10,981 nucleotides of DNA from Pelotomaculum sp. UBA5255 (GCA_002408725.1 DHTR01000067.1:33164-44144); one strand, 5' to 3'; counted from the first letter of the stretch, positions 1 through 6,519 are shown. Numbers and translations: made by a program. Notes: generated by a model not told the origin, from the letters alone.

Positions 1-486
1 TTCAGGCAGCGTCTTAAGGGTATCTTTAGCGACCGCGGCTTTGCTTATGATACGGTGGAAGCAGTTTTGGCATCAGGCTTTCATCATTTCAGCGACACTC
101 TTCTAAGGGTCCAAGCCTTAACAGATTTTCGGCGGGACCCTGCTTTCGGTGATCTACTGACGGCCTATATTCGTGCCAATAACCTGGCCAAAAAGGCCCC
201 CGTGCTCTGTCCGGACCCGGCTCTGATGGGAGAAAGCAGTGAAAGAGAACTGTATCAGCATTTTTTAAGGGTCCAGGAACAGGCCCAAATCTTATTGGAA
301 CAGCGGGATTACCACGCACTGCTGGCCGCCATTGCCACCCTTCAGGCGCCCCTAGATCAGTTCTTCAATTCTGTAATGGTCATGGTTGAAGATGAAAAAC
401 TGCGGGCGAACCGGCTGGCTCTCCTGGCAGGACTGGCCGTTCTGGTCCAGCGGGTGGCAGATTTGAGCAAGATTGTAATCGAATAA
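1..486 (+). CDS. glyS: Glycyl-tRNA synthetase beta subunit, C-terminal part (5' end outside window)
   Basis: The frame is open from base 1 and gives the last 161 residues before TAA at 484-486; the start lies upstream of the window. The protein charges tRNA-Gly with glycine in the cytoplasm as part of the bacterial alpha2beta2 enzyme; the beta subunit's C-terminal region is a DALR-like anticodon-binding domain. Seen in the sequence are the family's helical tail features: an AVLASG segment near residue 21, an R-x-QAL-x-x-F motif near residues 36-42, a short QFFNSVMVMVED stretch near residues 120-131 and the ending NRLALLAGL...ADLSKIV. No disruption is visible. The downstream neighbour is ccpN, the same order as glyS-yqzB in Bacillus subtilis. 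Identification rests on recognised motifs and synteny. Confidence 0.93.
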   Translation, partial: FRQRLKGIFSDRGFAYDTVEAVLASGFHHFSDTLLRVQALTDFRRDPAFGDLLTAYIRANNLAKKAPVLCPDPALMGESSERELYQHFLRVQEQAQILLEQRDYHALLAAIATLQAPLDQFFNSVMVMVEDEKLRANRLALLAGLAVLVQRVADLSKIVIE

Positions 487-525
487 GTAATTAATATGAA
501 GTAATTACTATGAATAAAATTTTTT
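486..525 (+). terminator. Possible weak terminator after glyS
   Basis: Starting at the last base of the glyS stop codon, AGTAATTA (486-493) pairs with TAATTACT (502-509) around an 8-base loop. A run of seven T lies at 519-525. The stem is entirely weak apart from one G-C pair and the T run starts about nine bases after it, so this is not a canonical intrinsic terminator. It may mark the end of the gly operon or simply be AT-rich sequence. Confidence 0.28.
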
Positions 526-609
526 TCAATAAACTTTTCAAGGTTTTAAGAAATATGGAGGGAAATGCTCCTTTATATAGTATATTATATAGATATCAAT
601 TCGCATTAG

Positions 610-620
610 TATGTCATATA
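610..620 (+). promoter_or_regulatory. Candidate CcpN operator upstream of ccpN
   Basis: The sequence TATGTCATATA fits every position of the Bacillus subtilis CcpN consensus as I recall it (TRTGHYATAYW). A second copy, TATATTATATA at 581-591, fits 10 of 11 in the same orientation, 29 bases upstream, but lies in a simple AT-rich tract where partial matches are cheap. B. subtilis operators usually come as pairs. The site ends 14 bases before the ccpN ATG, so a bound repressor would sit in or just after a promoter. No good -35 box is visible; TATATT at 581-586 is a possible -10. The inference is autoregulation of the ccpN-ppsR-ppdK unit. Confidence 0.5.
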
Positions 621-634
621 TGCTCTAAGGGGCG

Positions 635-1279
635 ATGGATTTGGAATTAACCAGGCGGCAGGAGACCATTTTGGAAATCGTTAAAAATTCCGGGCCGATA
701 ACCGGGGATCAGATTGCCGAAAAACTCTCCCTGACCAGGGCGACTTTACGGCCTGATCTTGCCATCCTGACAATGTCCGGACTCCTGGAAGCGCGTCCGA
801 GAGTGGGCTATTTTCACAGTGGAAAGTCCCCCTACCGGGTTGTAGCGGAAAAACTTCGCAGCGTTCCAGTGAATAGCGTTTTTTCCATCCCTATCGTGGT
901 TTCCGAAAGTTGTTGCGTGTACGATGCTGTTGTGACAATGTTTATCAAGGATGTAGGGACTCTCTTTGTGGTAAAGGGGGTGGGGTTGCTGGAAGGTGTT
1001 ATTTCCCGAAAAGATTTGCTCAAAACCACCCTGGGAGGTCACGACATTCACCAGCTTCCAGTCGGAGTCATCATGACCCGGATGCCTAACGTACAATATA
1101 CGACACCTGAAGAGTCAGCCTGGTCGGCTGCAAAGAAAATTATAACCCATGAGGTTGATGCACTGCCGGTTGTCCGCAAGACTGTCCTGCCCGATGGTAG
1201 CGAAGGACTGGAAGTGATCGGGCGCCTGAGCAAGACCAATATTGCGCGGCTTTTTGTGGAACTGGGAGAAGGGTGTTAA
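635..1279 (+). CDS. ccpN: CcpN-family transcriptional repressor (HTH plus two CBS domains)
   Basis: A 214-residue cytoplasmic DNA-binding regulator. Residues about 6-58 form a winged HTH with the family block ITGDQIAEKL, then TRATLRPDLAIL and EARPRVGYF, which I recognise from B. subtilis CcpN (YqzB). Residues about 78-132 and 143-208 are two CBS domains, which bind adenine nucleotides in this family. In Bacillus, CcpN represses gluconeogenic genes (gapB, pckA) when glycolytic carbon is plentiful. Here it leads a unit with ppsR and ppdK, so PEP synthesis from pyruvate is its likely local target (inference). An in-frame TAA at 626-628 rules out a longer protein. The SD-like AAGGGG at 627-632 leaves only 2 bases before ATG 635 but 8 before an in-frame TTG at 641, so the start could be two codons later. 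No truncation is seen. Confidence 0.9.
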   Translation: MDLELTRRQETILEIVKNSGPITGDQIAEKLSLTRATLRPDLAILTMSGLLEARPRVGYFHSGKSPYRVVAEKLRSVPVNSVFSIPIVVSESCCVYDAVVTMFIKDVGTLFVVKGVGLLEGVISRKDLLKTTLGGHDIHQLPVGVIMTRMPNVQYTTPEESAWSAAKKIITHEVDALPVVRKTVLPDGSEGLEVIGRLSKTNIARLFVELGEGC

Positions 1280-1298
1280 GGGGGAGTTTATCATTTCC

Positions 1299-2120
1299 AT
1301 GGATGCCAAACCGGTCATTTTCATCGTATCCGATTCCATCGGCGAGACTGCGGAACTAGTAGCCCGCGCGGCTGCCATCCAGTTCAATCACGGCGGGGTG
1401 GATATCCGTCGTTTGTCTTATGTAAATGATCCGAATGAGATCCCCGAAATTATGGAAGAAGCGAGCTCTTTTAACAGTGTGATAGCCTATACGCTGGTGA
1501 TCCCGGAATTAAAGGAACTGTTGGTCAAAGAAGCGGCTAAGTATGGTATCCCAACGGTAGATGTCCTGACCCCGATGATGGAAGCGGTGTCCATTCTTGT
1601 TCACCGCAGGCCGAAGTTGGAGCCGGGGTTGGTCCGTAAAATGGACAGCGAGTACTTTCGGAAGGTTGAAGCCATAGAGTTTGCCGTCAAGTACGACGAT
1701 GGCAAGGACCCCCGGGGCATCCTGCGGTCTGACCTGGTGGTAATCGGGATTTCCCGTACTTCAAAGACACCCCTGTGCATGTACTTGGCGCACAAGCAGA
1801 TTAAATCGGCCAATGTTCCGCTGGTTCCGGAGGTTTCGCCGCCGGATGAGCTCTTTCGCCTGCCGCATCATAAATTGGTCGGTCTGACGATTCGGCCTCA
1901 GCAATTACACGAGATCAGGAGAGAGCGACTGAATACCCTCGGTCTCACTTCAGAAGCCGACTATGCAAGTATGAAGCGGATTCTAAGGGAACTGGAATAC
2001 GCCGAAAGCTTCATGAAAAAGGTCGGGTGCTCGATTATTGATGTGACCAACAAAGCCGTTGAGGAAACAGCCAGCCGTGTCCTGGAAATATATCTTAGGG
2101 GTGAAAGGTATGTCAAGTAA
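1299..2120 (+). CDS. ppsR: Pyruvate, phosphate dikinase regulatory protein (bifunctional kinase/phosphorylase)
   Basis: A 273-residue member of the kinase-pyrophosphorylase family (formerly DUF299; B. subtilis YqfL, plant PDRP1). It inactivates PPDK by ADP-dependent phosphorylation of a threonine near the catalytic histidine and reactivates it by Pi-dependent removal. Recognised features are the N-terminal VIFIVSDSIGETAE, the central VEAIEFAVKYDDGKDPRGI, the P-loop-like GISRTSKT at residues 150-157 and the C-terminal VTNKAVEETA. ATG 1299 is chosen because it places the family's N-terminus at once; an upstream in-frame ATG at 1242 lies inside ccpN and adds a non-conserved tail. A G-rich ribosome site (GGGGGAG, 1280-1286) follows the ccpN stop at a rather long 12-base spacing. 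The gap to ccpN is 19 bases and the gene overlaps ppdK by 11, so co-translation is likely. The substrate is encoded next door. Confidence 0.94.
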   Translation: MDAKPVIFIVSDSIGETAELVARAAAIQFNHGGVDIRRLSYVNDPNEIPEIMEEASSFNSVIAYTLVIPELKELLVKEAAKYGIPTVDVLTPMMEAVSILVHRRPKLEPGLVRKMDSEYFRKVEAIEFAVKYDDGKDPRGILRSDLVVIGISRTSKTPLCMYLAHKQIKSANVPLVPEVSPPDELFRLPHHKLVGLTIRPQQLHEIRRERLNTLGLTSEADYASMKRILRELEYAESFMKKVGCSIIDVTNKAVEETASRVLEIYLRGERYVK

Positions 2121-4767
2121 GAAATATGTTTACCTGTTTGAAGAAGGAAATGCCGGGATGAAAAACTTGCTGGGGGGAAAAGGGGCCAACCTGGCCGAAA
2201 TGACCAAAATCGGCCTGCCCGTTCCGCCCGGTTTAATTGTTACTACTGAAGCATGTAAAGACTTCACCGCACGGGGACAGCAGTTTCCGGAAGGGCTGGA
2301 AGAACAAATCCGGAAGCATATTGTCCTGCTTGAAGAAAAACTGGGAAAAAAATTTAGTGATGAAGCTAATCCACTGCTGGTCTCAGTCCGTTCGGGCGCT
2401 CCTGTTTCTATGCCTGGGATGATGGATACCGTTTTAAACCTGGGTTTGAACGATTGCACCGTGGAGGCCCTAGCTTCAGCCACTGGGAACGAGCGCTTTG
2501 CTCTGGACTGCTACCGTCGTTTTATCAACATGTTTGGTGATGTTGTGATGGGGGTGGAGCACCACAGGTTTGAAAGAATTCTGGAGAACCAGAAGGAAAA
2601 GTTTCAAATTTATTTAGATAATCAACTTTCCGCCGGGAACTGGCGGGAAATCATTGCCGAATACAAGAAGTTGATCCAGAAAGAAACCGGCCGCCTTTTC
2701 CCGCAGGATCCTATGGAACAGCTCTTTATGGCGGTTCATGCCGTCTTTAATTCCTGGAATAACGACCGTGCCCATGTTTACCGCAAGATCAATAAAATTC
2801 CTGACGACCTGGGGACGGCAGTCAATATTCAGGCCATGGTTTTCGGCAACCTGGGGAACGACAGCGGCACCGGTGTTGCTTTTACCCGCAACCCTTCAAC
2901 CGGGGAGAATAAACTCTATGGTGAGTATCTGATCAACGCCCAGGGTGAGGATGTCGTAGCCGGCATTCGGACCCCTCAGCCGATTGAGGCGCTGGAACAG
3001 GACATGCCGGAGGTTTACAGGCGGTTCGCCGAAGTGTGCGTGCTTTTAGGTAAGCACTACCGGGATATGCAGGATATCGAATTCACTGTCGAGCGGGGCA
3101 AGCTCTGGATTCTTCAGACCCGCAACGGTAAGCGTACGGCCCAGGCTGCCATTAAAATTGCCGTGGACATGGTTGATGAAGGTTTGATTAGCCGGGATGA
3201 CGCCGTGTTGAGGGTTGAGCCGGGACAGCTTGACCAGCTGCTGCACCGACGGATCGACACCCGCGCAAAGCTAAATATTGTAGCCAGGGGACTACCGGCT
3301 TCACCCGGGGCTGCCTCAGGAATTGTTGTATTTGATGCGGACGAGGCCGAAAGGCTGAATGCGGAGGGTAAAAAGCTGATTATGGTTCGTACTGAAACGA
3401 CTCCTGACGACATTCATGGAATCGTGGCGTCCCAGGGCATCCTTACCTCCCGGGGAGGGATGACCAGTCATGCTGCTGTCGTAGCGCGGGGGATGGGTAA
3501 GCCCTGTGTTTGCGGCTGCGAGTCCGTAAGTATCGATTACGGGGAGAATATGTTTTCAATTGGCAGCCTGGTGGTCAGAAAAGGCGACACCATTTCTGTA
3601 GACGGTTCCACGGGTAACGTGATCCTTGGCGCGGTGCCGATGCTCGATCCCGAGTTGTCGCCTGAATTTAAAAGACTTCTGGAGTGGGCTGACCAGATTC
3701 GCACCCTGGGCGTCAGGGCAAACGCCGACACCCCGCAGGACGCTGCCAAGTCCAGGGAATTTGGATCTGAAGGAATAGGTTTGGTCCGTACCGAGCATAT
3801 GTTCATGGCCCAGGACCGTCTGCCCTTTGTCCAGGAGATGATTCTGTCCGCGAGCAAGGTGGAGCGGCAGGTTGCCCTGGATAAGCTACTGCCCATGCAG
3901 CAGGGTGATTTTTACGGGATCTTAAAAGCTATGGATGGCCTGCCGGTAACCATCCGGCTTTTAGACCCACCGTTGCATGAGTTTTTACCCAATGCGGAGG
4001 AGCTCATGGTAGAACTGACCCGCTTGCGGCTGACAGAAGGCAGCCGGGCTGAGATTCAGGCCAAGGAGGAGCTCTTGCGCAAGGTAAGGTCTCTGGCCGA
4101 ACTCAACCCCATGTTGGGACACCGGGGTTGCCGCCTGGCGGTTACTTTTCCCGAAATTTACGCAATGCAGGCCAGGGCGATTTTCCTCGCCACAGCCCAG
4201 TTGGTTAAGGAAGGTTTCGATCCCATCCCCGAAGTGGAGATTCCTCTTGTAATTGAAATCAATGAGCTTTCCTTCTTGCGCCGGCTGATCGTCTCAGAGG
4301 CTGAGGAAGTGGTCAAAAATACCGGGGTTTCTTTCAACTACACAGTTGGCACTATGATCGAAATACCCCGGGCAGCCCTGCTGGCCGATGAATTAGCCGG
4401 TTCGGCGGATTTTTTCTCCTTTGGCACGAACGACCTGACCCAGACCACTTTTGGTTTTTCCAGGGATGACGCCGAGGGTAAATTTATTCAAGCCTACCAG
4501 GACAGGAAGATCTTGCCCGATAACCCCTTTATGGTTCTGGACCGCAAGGGTGTGGGCAAGCTTATGGAATGGGCTGTCGAACTGGGACGCAAGACCACCC
4601 CGGGTCTTTTAATCGGAATCTGTGGAGAGCACGGTGGGGAGCCCAGTTCAATTGAGTTCTGCCAGGACATTGGTTTGGATTATGTTAGCTGTTCCCCCTT
4701 CCGGGTTCCCATCGCCAGGCTGGCTGCAGCCCAGGCTGCTGTGACCGAAAAAGACCAATCGAAGTAA
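2110..4767 (+). CDS. ppdK: Pyruvate, phosphate dikinase
   Basis: An 885-residue enzyme of normal family length that interconverts ATP, phosphate and pyruvate with AMP, PPi and PEP in the cytoplasm. The order is an N-terminal ATP-grasp domain (about 1-340; GGKGANLAEM near 22, SVRSGAP near 92), the swivelling phosphohistidine domain (about 390-510) with GGMTSHAAVVARG, and a C-terminal PEP/pyruvate TIM barrel (about 530-875). Key residues are His454 (phospho-carrier), Thr452 (the PpsR target), Glu751 and Asp775 (likely metal ligands) and Cys838 in GICGEHGGEP. ATG 2110 has AGGGG (2097-2101) at 8 bases and gives the family start KYVYLFEEG; longer in-frame starts at 2059 and 2101 are less likely. 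Overlap with ppsR suggests translational coupling. In an anaerobe it could run toward PEP for gluconeogenesis or use PPi in glycolysis; the sequence does not decide. Confidence 0.98.
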   Translation: MSSKKYVYLFEEGNAGMKNLLGGKGANLAEMTKIGLPVPPGLIVTTEACKDFTARGQQFPEGLEEQIRKHIVLLEEKLGKKFSDEANPLLVSVRSGAPVSMPGMMDTVLNLGLNDCTVEALASATGNERFALDCYRRFINMFGDVVMGVEHHRFERILENQKEKFQIYLDNQLSAGNWREIIAEYKKLIQKETGRLFPQDPMEQLFMAVHAVFNSWNNDRAHVYRKINKIPDDLGTAVNIQAMVFGNLGNDSGTGVAFTRNPSTGENKLYGEYLINAQGEDVVAGIRTPQPIEALEQDMPEVYRRFAEVCVLLGKHYRDMQDIEFTVERGKLWILQTRNGKRTAQAAIKIAVDMVDEGLISRDDAVLRVEPGQLDQLLHRRIDTRAKLNIVARGLPASPGAASGIVVFDADEAERLNAEGKKLIMVRTETTPDDIHGIVASQGILTSRGGMTSHAAVVARGMGKPCVCGCESVSIDYGENMFSIGSLVVRKGDTISVDGSTGNVILGAVPMLDPELSPEFKRLLEWADQIRTLGVRANADTPQDAAKSREFGSEGIGLVRTEHMFMAQDRLPFVQEMILSASKVERQVALDKLLPMQQGDFYGILKAMDGLPVTIRLLDPPLHEFLPNAEELMVELTRLRLTEGSRAEIQAKEELLRKVRSLAELNPMLGHRGCRLAVTFPEIYAMQARAIFLATAQLVKEGFDPIPEVEIPLVIEINELSFLRRLIVSEAEEVVKNTGVSFNYTVGTMIEIPRAALLADELAGSADFFSFGTNDLTQTTFGFSRDDAEGKFIQAYQDRKILPDNPFMVLDRKGVGKLMEWAVELGRKTTPGLLIGICGEHGGEPSSIEFCQDIGLDYVSCSPFRVPIARLAAAQAAVTEKDQSK

Positions 4768-4840
4768 AGGCTAAAGTGATATGAGTAAAGCTCATTAAAC
4801 CTTATGTGCTAAGGCTTTGAGAACCTCTATAAAAAATAGA

Positions 4841-4893
4841 ACAAGGGTACTGATACTTAATATTTTTAAGGATCAGTACCCCTTGTTTTTGTT
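4841..4893 (+). terminator. Intrinsic terminator ending the ccpN-ppsR-ppdK unit
   Basis: GGGTACTGAT (4845-4854) pairs perfectly with ATCAGTACCC (4872-4881). The stem extends by ACAA (4841-4844) with TTGT (4883-4886) past one bulged C. The loop is about 17 AT-rich bases, and TTTTTGTT follows. It lies about 75 bases after the ppdK stop and before the relB promoter, so it separates the two units. Confidence 0.85.
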
Positions 4894-4916
4894 ATATAAA
4901 ATAATCAAAAACTCTA

Positions 4917-4945
4917 TTGAAAGGTAACGACAAAAGCGTTACAAT
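4917..4945 (+). promoter_or_regulatory. Sigma-A promoter of the relB-relE cassette
   Basis: TTGAAA (4917-4922) and TACAAT (4940-4945) are separated by exactly 17 bases, each one mismatch from the housekeeping consensus. Transcription would start around 4952, just before the ribosome site AAGGAG at 4954-4959, giving a very short leader. The spacer and -10 are covered by a palindrome described separately. Confidence 0.8.
4924..4942 (+). promoter_or_regulatory. Palindromic operator over the relB promoter
   Basis: GTAACG (4924-4929) and CGTTAC (4937-4942) form a perfect 6-base inverted repeat with a 7-base centre. It spans the promoter spacer and runs into the -10. Ribbon-helix-helix antitoxins typically bind such repeats as dimers and repress their own operon, so this is the expected site for the RelB-like protein or the toxin-antitoxin complex (inference from family and position). 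Confidence 0.68.
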
Positions 4946-4968
4946 CTTATCAGAAGGAGATGATTAAT

Positions 4969-5274
4969 ATGGAAAAAACTACGACTTTAAATTTAAGAGT
5001 CAATCCGGACGTAAAAAGAAGGGCTGAGGAAGTCCTTTCACAACTCGGCATACCTATGTCCACAGCGATAGATATTTATCTTAAGCAGATTTCAATGACT
5101 GGCGGAATACCTTTTGCTGTAACGCTGCCGAAAGCACCGGTTTCCGTAAACGCCGATTTGATGACAACGGATGAAATTCATGCGAAGTTAAAGGAAGGAT
5201 ACAATGATATCGAAAAAGGTAATGTGCAGGATGCATCTGCTGCCTTTCAGAGATTTCGGAAGACACACGTATGA
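4969..5274 (+). CDS. RelB/DinJ-family antitoxin
   Basis: A 101-residue protein. Residues 3-45 look like a ribbon-helix-helix DNA-binding fold: beta strand TTTLNLRVNPD, helix VKRRAEEVLSQLG, then the second helix STAIDIYLKQI, followed by the family signature GGIPFAV. The remaining tail (about 60-101) is charged and is the expected toxin-binding segment. It should neutralise the toxin made by the next gene and repress their shared promoter. ATG 4969 is chosen because AAGGAG (4954-4959) sits 9 bases upstream; an in-frame ATG at 4960 touches the ribosome site and is unlikely to be used. The 3' end overlaps the toxin start by ATGA. By eye, base composition is more AT-rich than the flanking operon genes, consistent with acquisition by transfer. 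The exact subfamily is not settled. Confidence 0.88.
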   Translation: MEKTTTLNLRVNPDVKRRAEEVLSQLGIPMSTAIDIYLKQISMTGGIPFAVTLPKAPVSVNADLMTTDEIHAKLKEGYNDIEKGNVQDASAAFQRFRKTHV

Positions 5275-5588
5275 AGCAGTATAAAATTCAGATCACGGAC
5301 AAGGCACTTTCCGATATGGAGGAGATTTATAATTATATCGCGGAGCAGCTACAGGCTCCGGAAACGGCCGTGGGACAGTATAACAGAATAGCTGACGCAA
5401 TCGAAACTCTTGATACGGTCCCGGAACGTGTGAGGTTAATGGAGGCAGAAGAAGAACGTGCGCTGGGACTTAGGCAAATACCTGTTGATAATTTTTCTGT
5501 ATTCTTCCATATCAGAGAAGAGCGGGTAATCATTTCAAGCGTTTTGTACAGTGCCAGCGATATAGCCAAGCGTTTACGTGATTCCTGA
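5271..5588 (+). CDS. RelE/ParE-family toxin
   Basis: A 105-residue protein of typical size for the superfamily. The N-terminus KIQITDKALSDMEEIYNYI is the beta strand and helical hairpin of RelE/ParE proteins; the middle has PERVRLM, and the C-terminal half has GLRQIPVDNFSVFF followed by VIISSVLYSASDI. Family members are either ribosome-dependent mRNA endonucleases (RelE) or gyrase inhibitors (ParE); sequence alone does not tell me which. Pairing with a RelB/DinJ antitoxin favours the RelE activity (inference). Translation is coupled to the antitoxin through the ATGA overlap at 5271-5274, so toxin synthesis follows antitoxin synthesis. The frame is intact and the cassette ends with its own terminator, so it appears functional. 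Confidence 0.87.
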   Translation: MKQYKIQITDKALSDMEEIYNYIAEQLQAPETAVGQYNRIADAIETLDTVPERVRLMEAEEERALGLRQIPVDNFSVFFHIREERVIISSVLYSASDIAKRLRDS

Positions 5589-5602
5589 AGGCTTTAGGTG
5601 GG

Positions 5603-5667
5603 GGTAATTTGAGCTGGAAGGCGGTAAATGGGCGGGAAATCTGGTCAAATTACCTTTTTTCGTTTTT
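5603..5667 (+). terminator. Terminator after the toxin gene
   Basis: GGTAATTTGA (5603-5612) pairs perfectly with TCAAATTACC (5645-5654), and TTTTTTCGTTTTT follows directly. The loop is unusually long (32 bases) and G-rich. The stem directly abutting a six-T run, 15 bases after the toxin stop, fits an intrinsic terminator. Confidence 0.7.
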
Positions 5668-5750
5668 CCTATTGCTATAAGTGTTTCATAACAGTGAAAA
5701 ATAACGATCGGTCTATTATGATAGCTGCCGCCCAGGCTAGAGTTAAAAAT

Positions 5751-5765
5751 GGGTCTGTTGCAAAG
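5751..5765 (+). mobile_element. Possible IS6-family terminal inverted repeat relic
   Basis: GGGTCTGTTGCAAAG resembles the ends of IS6-family elements. It agrees with the 14-base IS26 end (GGCACTGTTGCAAA) at 12 of 14 positions. The orientation would place the element to the right, toward thpR, but no transposase and no matching opposite end (TTTGCAACAG...) were seen by eye anywhere in the window. It is at best a solo end left after deletion, and it could be chance. Confidence 0.3.
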
Positions 5766-5799
5766 CAGGAATGCAGCACCCTTTAGGTTTGGTTAGCGT

Positions 5800-5825
5800 A
5801 AAAGGGAGGCCGTTGAGCCTCTTTT
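5800..5825 (+). terminator. Hairpin with short T run upstream of thpR
   Basis: GAGGC (5806-5810) pairs with GCCTC (5817-5821) over a 6-base loop. The stem extends outward through two G-U pairs and then A-U pairs into TTTT at 5822-5825. The T run is short, so it is a weak terminator candidate. Together with the element at 5603-5667 it would insulate thpR from upstream readthrough. Confidence 0.4.
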
Positions 5826-5852
5826 ATCGATTTTAAAAAGGGATATCCAGGG

Positions 5853-5858
5853 TATAAT
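5853..5858 (+). promoter_or_regulatory. Perfect -10 box upstream of thpR
   Basis: TATAAT is found 22 bases before the chosen thpR start. The best -35 is only TTTTAA at 5831-5836 (16-base spacing), so the promoter may be weak or need an activator. It lies after two hairpins, which suits a fresh transcription start for thpR. Confidence 0.5.
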
Positions 5859-5880
5859 ATCGAAGATGGGGTGATGGCAG

Positions 5881-6468
5881 TTGCGGCAAATGAGGCTCTT
5901 TATTGCAGTGAACTTACCCGGCAAAGTAAAAAGATCCCTAGGGGAGTTGATCCAGGTTCTCAGGAGGTTTCCCTCGGACGCGAGGTGGGTTGAAGAGGCA
6001 AACCTTCATTTGACCCTTCAATTTCTGGGGAATGTTTCTGAGGAGCAGGTCCCGGCGATTGTTGACGGCCTGAACCACGCTGCGGAAGCAGTTAAGCCCT
6101 TTAAGCTTGAACTTGGCGGCGTGGGTGTATTTCCTACTGTTGAGCGGCCCCGGGTATTGTGGGTTGGTGTATCCGGTGAAACTTTAGCACTGGAGGACCT
6201 GCAGCGGAGGGTACAAAGGGAGATGGGTCTGCTGGGCTTTCTAGCGGAGCAGCGCAAATTTTCCCCCCATCTGACCCTGGCCAGGATCCGGTCACCTCTG
6301 GGGTTTAGGATGCTTCTTAAAGGAGCGGAAGAATTTACAGGAAGGTCAAAAAAGTTTGGTGATCTTCAGATTATTTCAATTGAGTTGATGTTGAGTGAAC
6401 TCAGTCCCAAAGGTTCCAAATATTACGTTCTAGCCAGGATCCCCTTGTCGGGTTTCCCCACGGTCTAA
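5881..6468 (+). CDS. thpR: RNA 2',3'-cyclic phosphodiesterase (2'-5' RNA ligase family)
   Basis: A 195-residue cytoplasmic enzyme of the 2H phosphoesterase superfamily. Both signature HxTx motifs are present: HLTLQFLGN from residue 43 and HLTLARI from residue 130, on the two lobes that form the active site. Other family marks are RLFIAVNLP at the N-terminus, ARWVEEANLH before the first motif and PRVLWVGV in the middle. Bacterial members open 2',3'-cyclic phosphates on RNA and can reversibly make 2'-5' linkages to tRNA halves in vitro; the physiological substrate is unclear. The start is uncertain: TTG 5881 has GGTGAT (5870-5875) at 5 bases, whereas ATG 5890 begins exactly at the usual MRLFIAV but with a long spacing. 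Nothing in the context ties it to its neighbours; the gene is flanked by gaps and hairpins. Confidence 0.93.
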   Translation: MRQMRLFIAVNLPGKVKRSLGELIQVLRRFPSDARWVEEANLHLTLQFLGNVSEEQVPAIVDGLNHAAEAVKPFKLELGGVGVFPTVERPRVLWVGVSGETLALEDLQRRVQREMGLLGFLAEQRKFSPHLTLARIRSPLGFRMLLKGAEEFTGRSKKFGDLQIISIELMLSELSPKGSKYYVLARIPLSGFPTV

Positions 6469-6519
6469 AAAAAGAATGCTGAGAATAAATATTGTGTAAG
6501 GAAGGGTGTACTGTGAATG

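Noticed and set aside
565..609. Possible 14-residue leader peptide (ATG 565) after GGAGGG upstream of ccpN.
   Set aside because: The ribosome site is only 2-3 bases from the ATG, the peptide is an AT-rich low-complexity read with no control-codon pattern, and no attenuator hairpin follows.
2059..2109. Upstream in-frame extension of ppdK by 17 residues.
   Set aside because: It lies within ppsR, is not family-like, and AGGGG 8 bases before ATG 2110 supports the later start.
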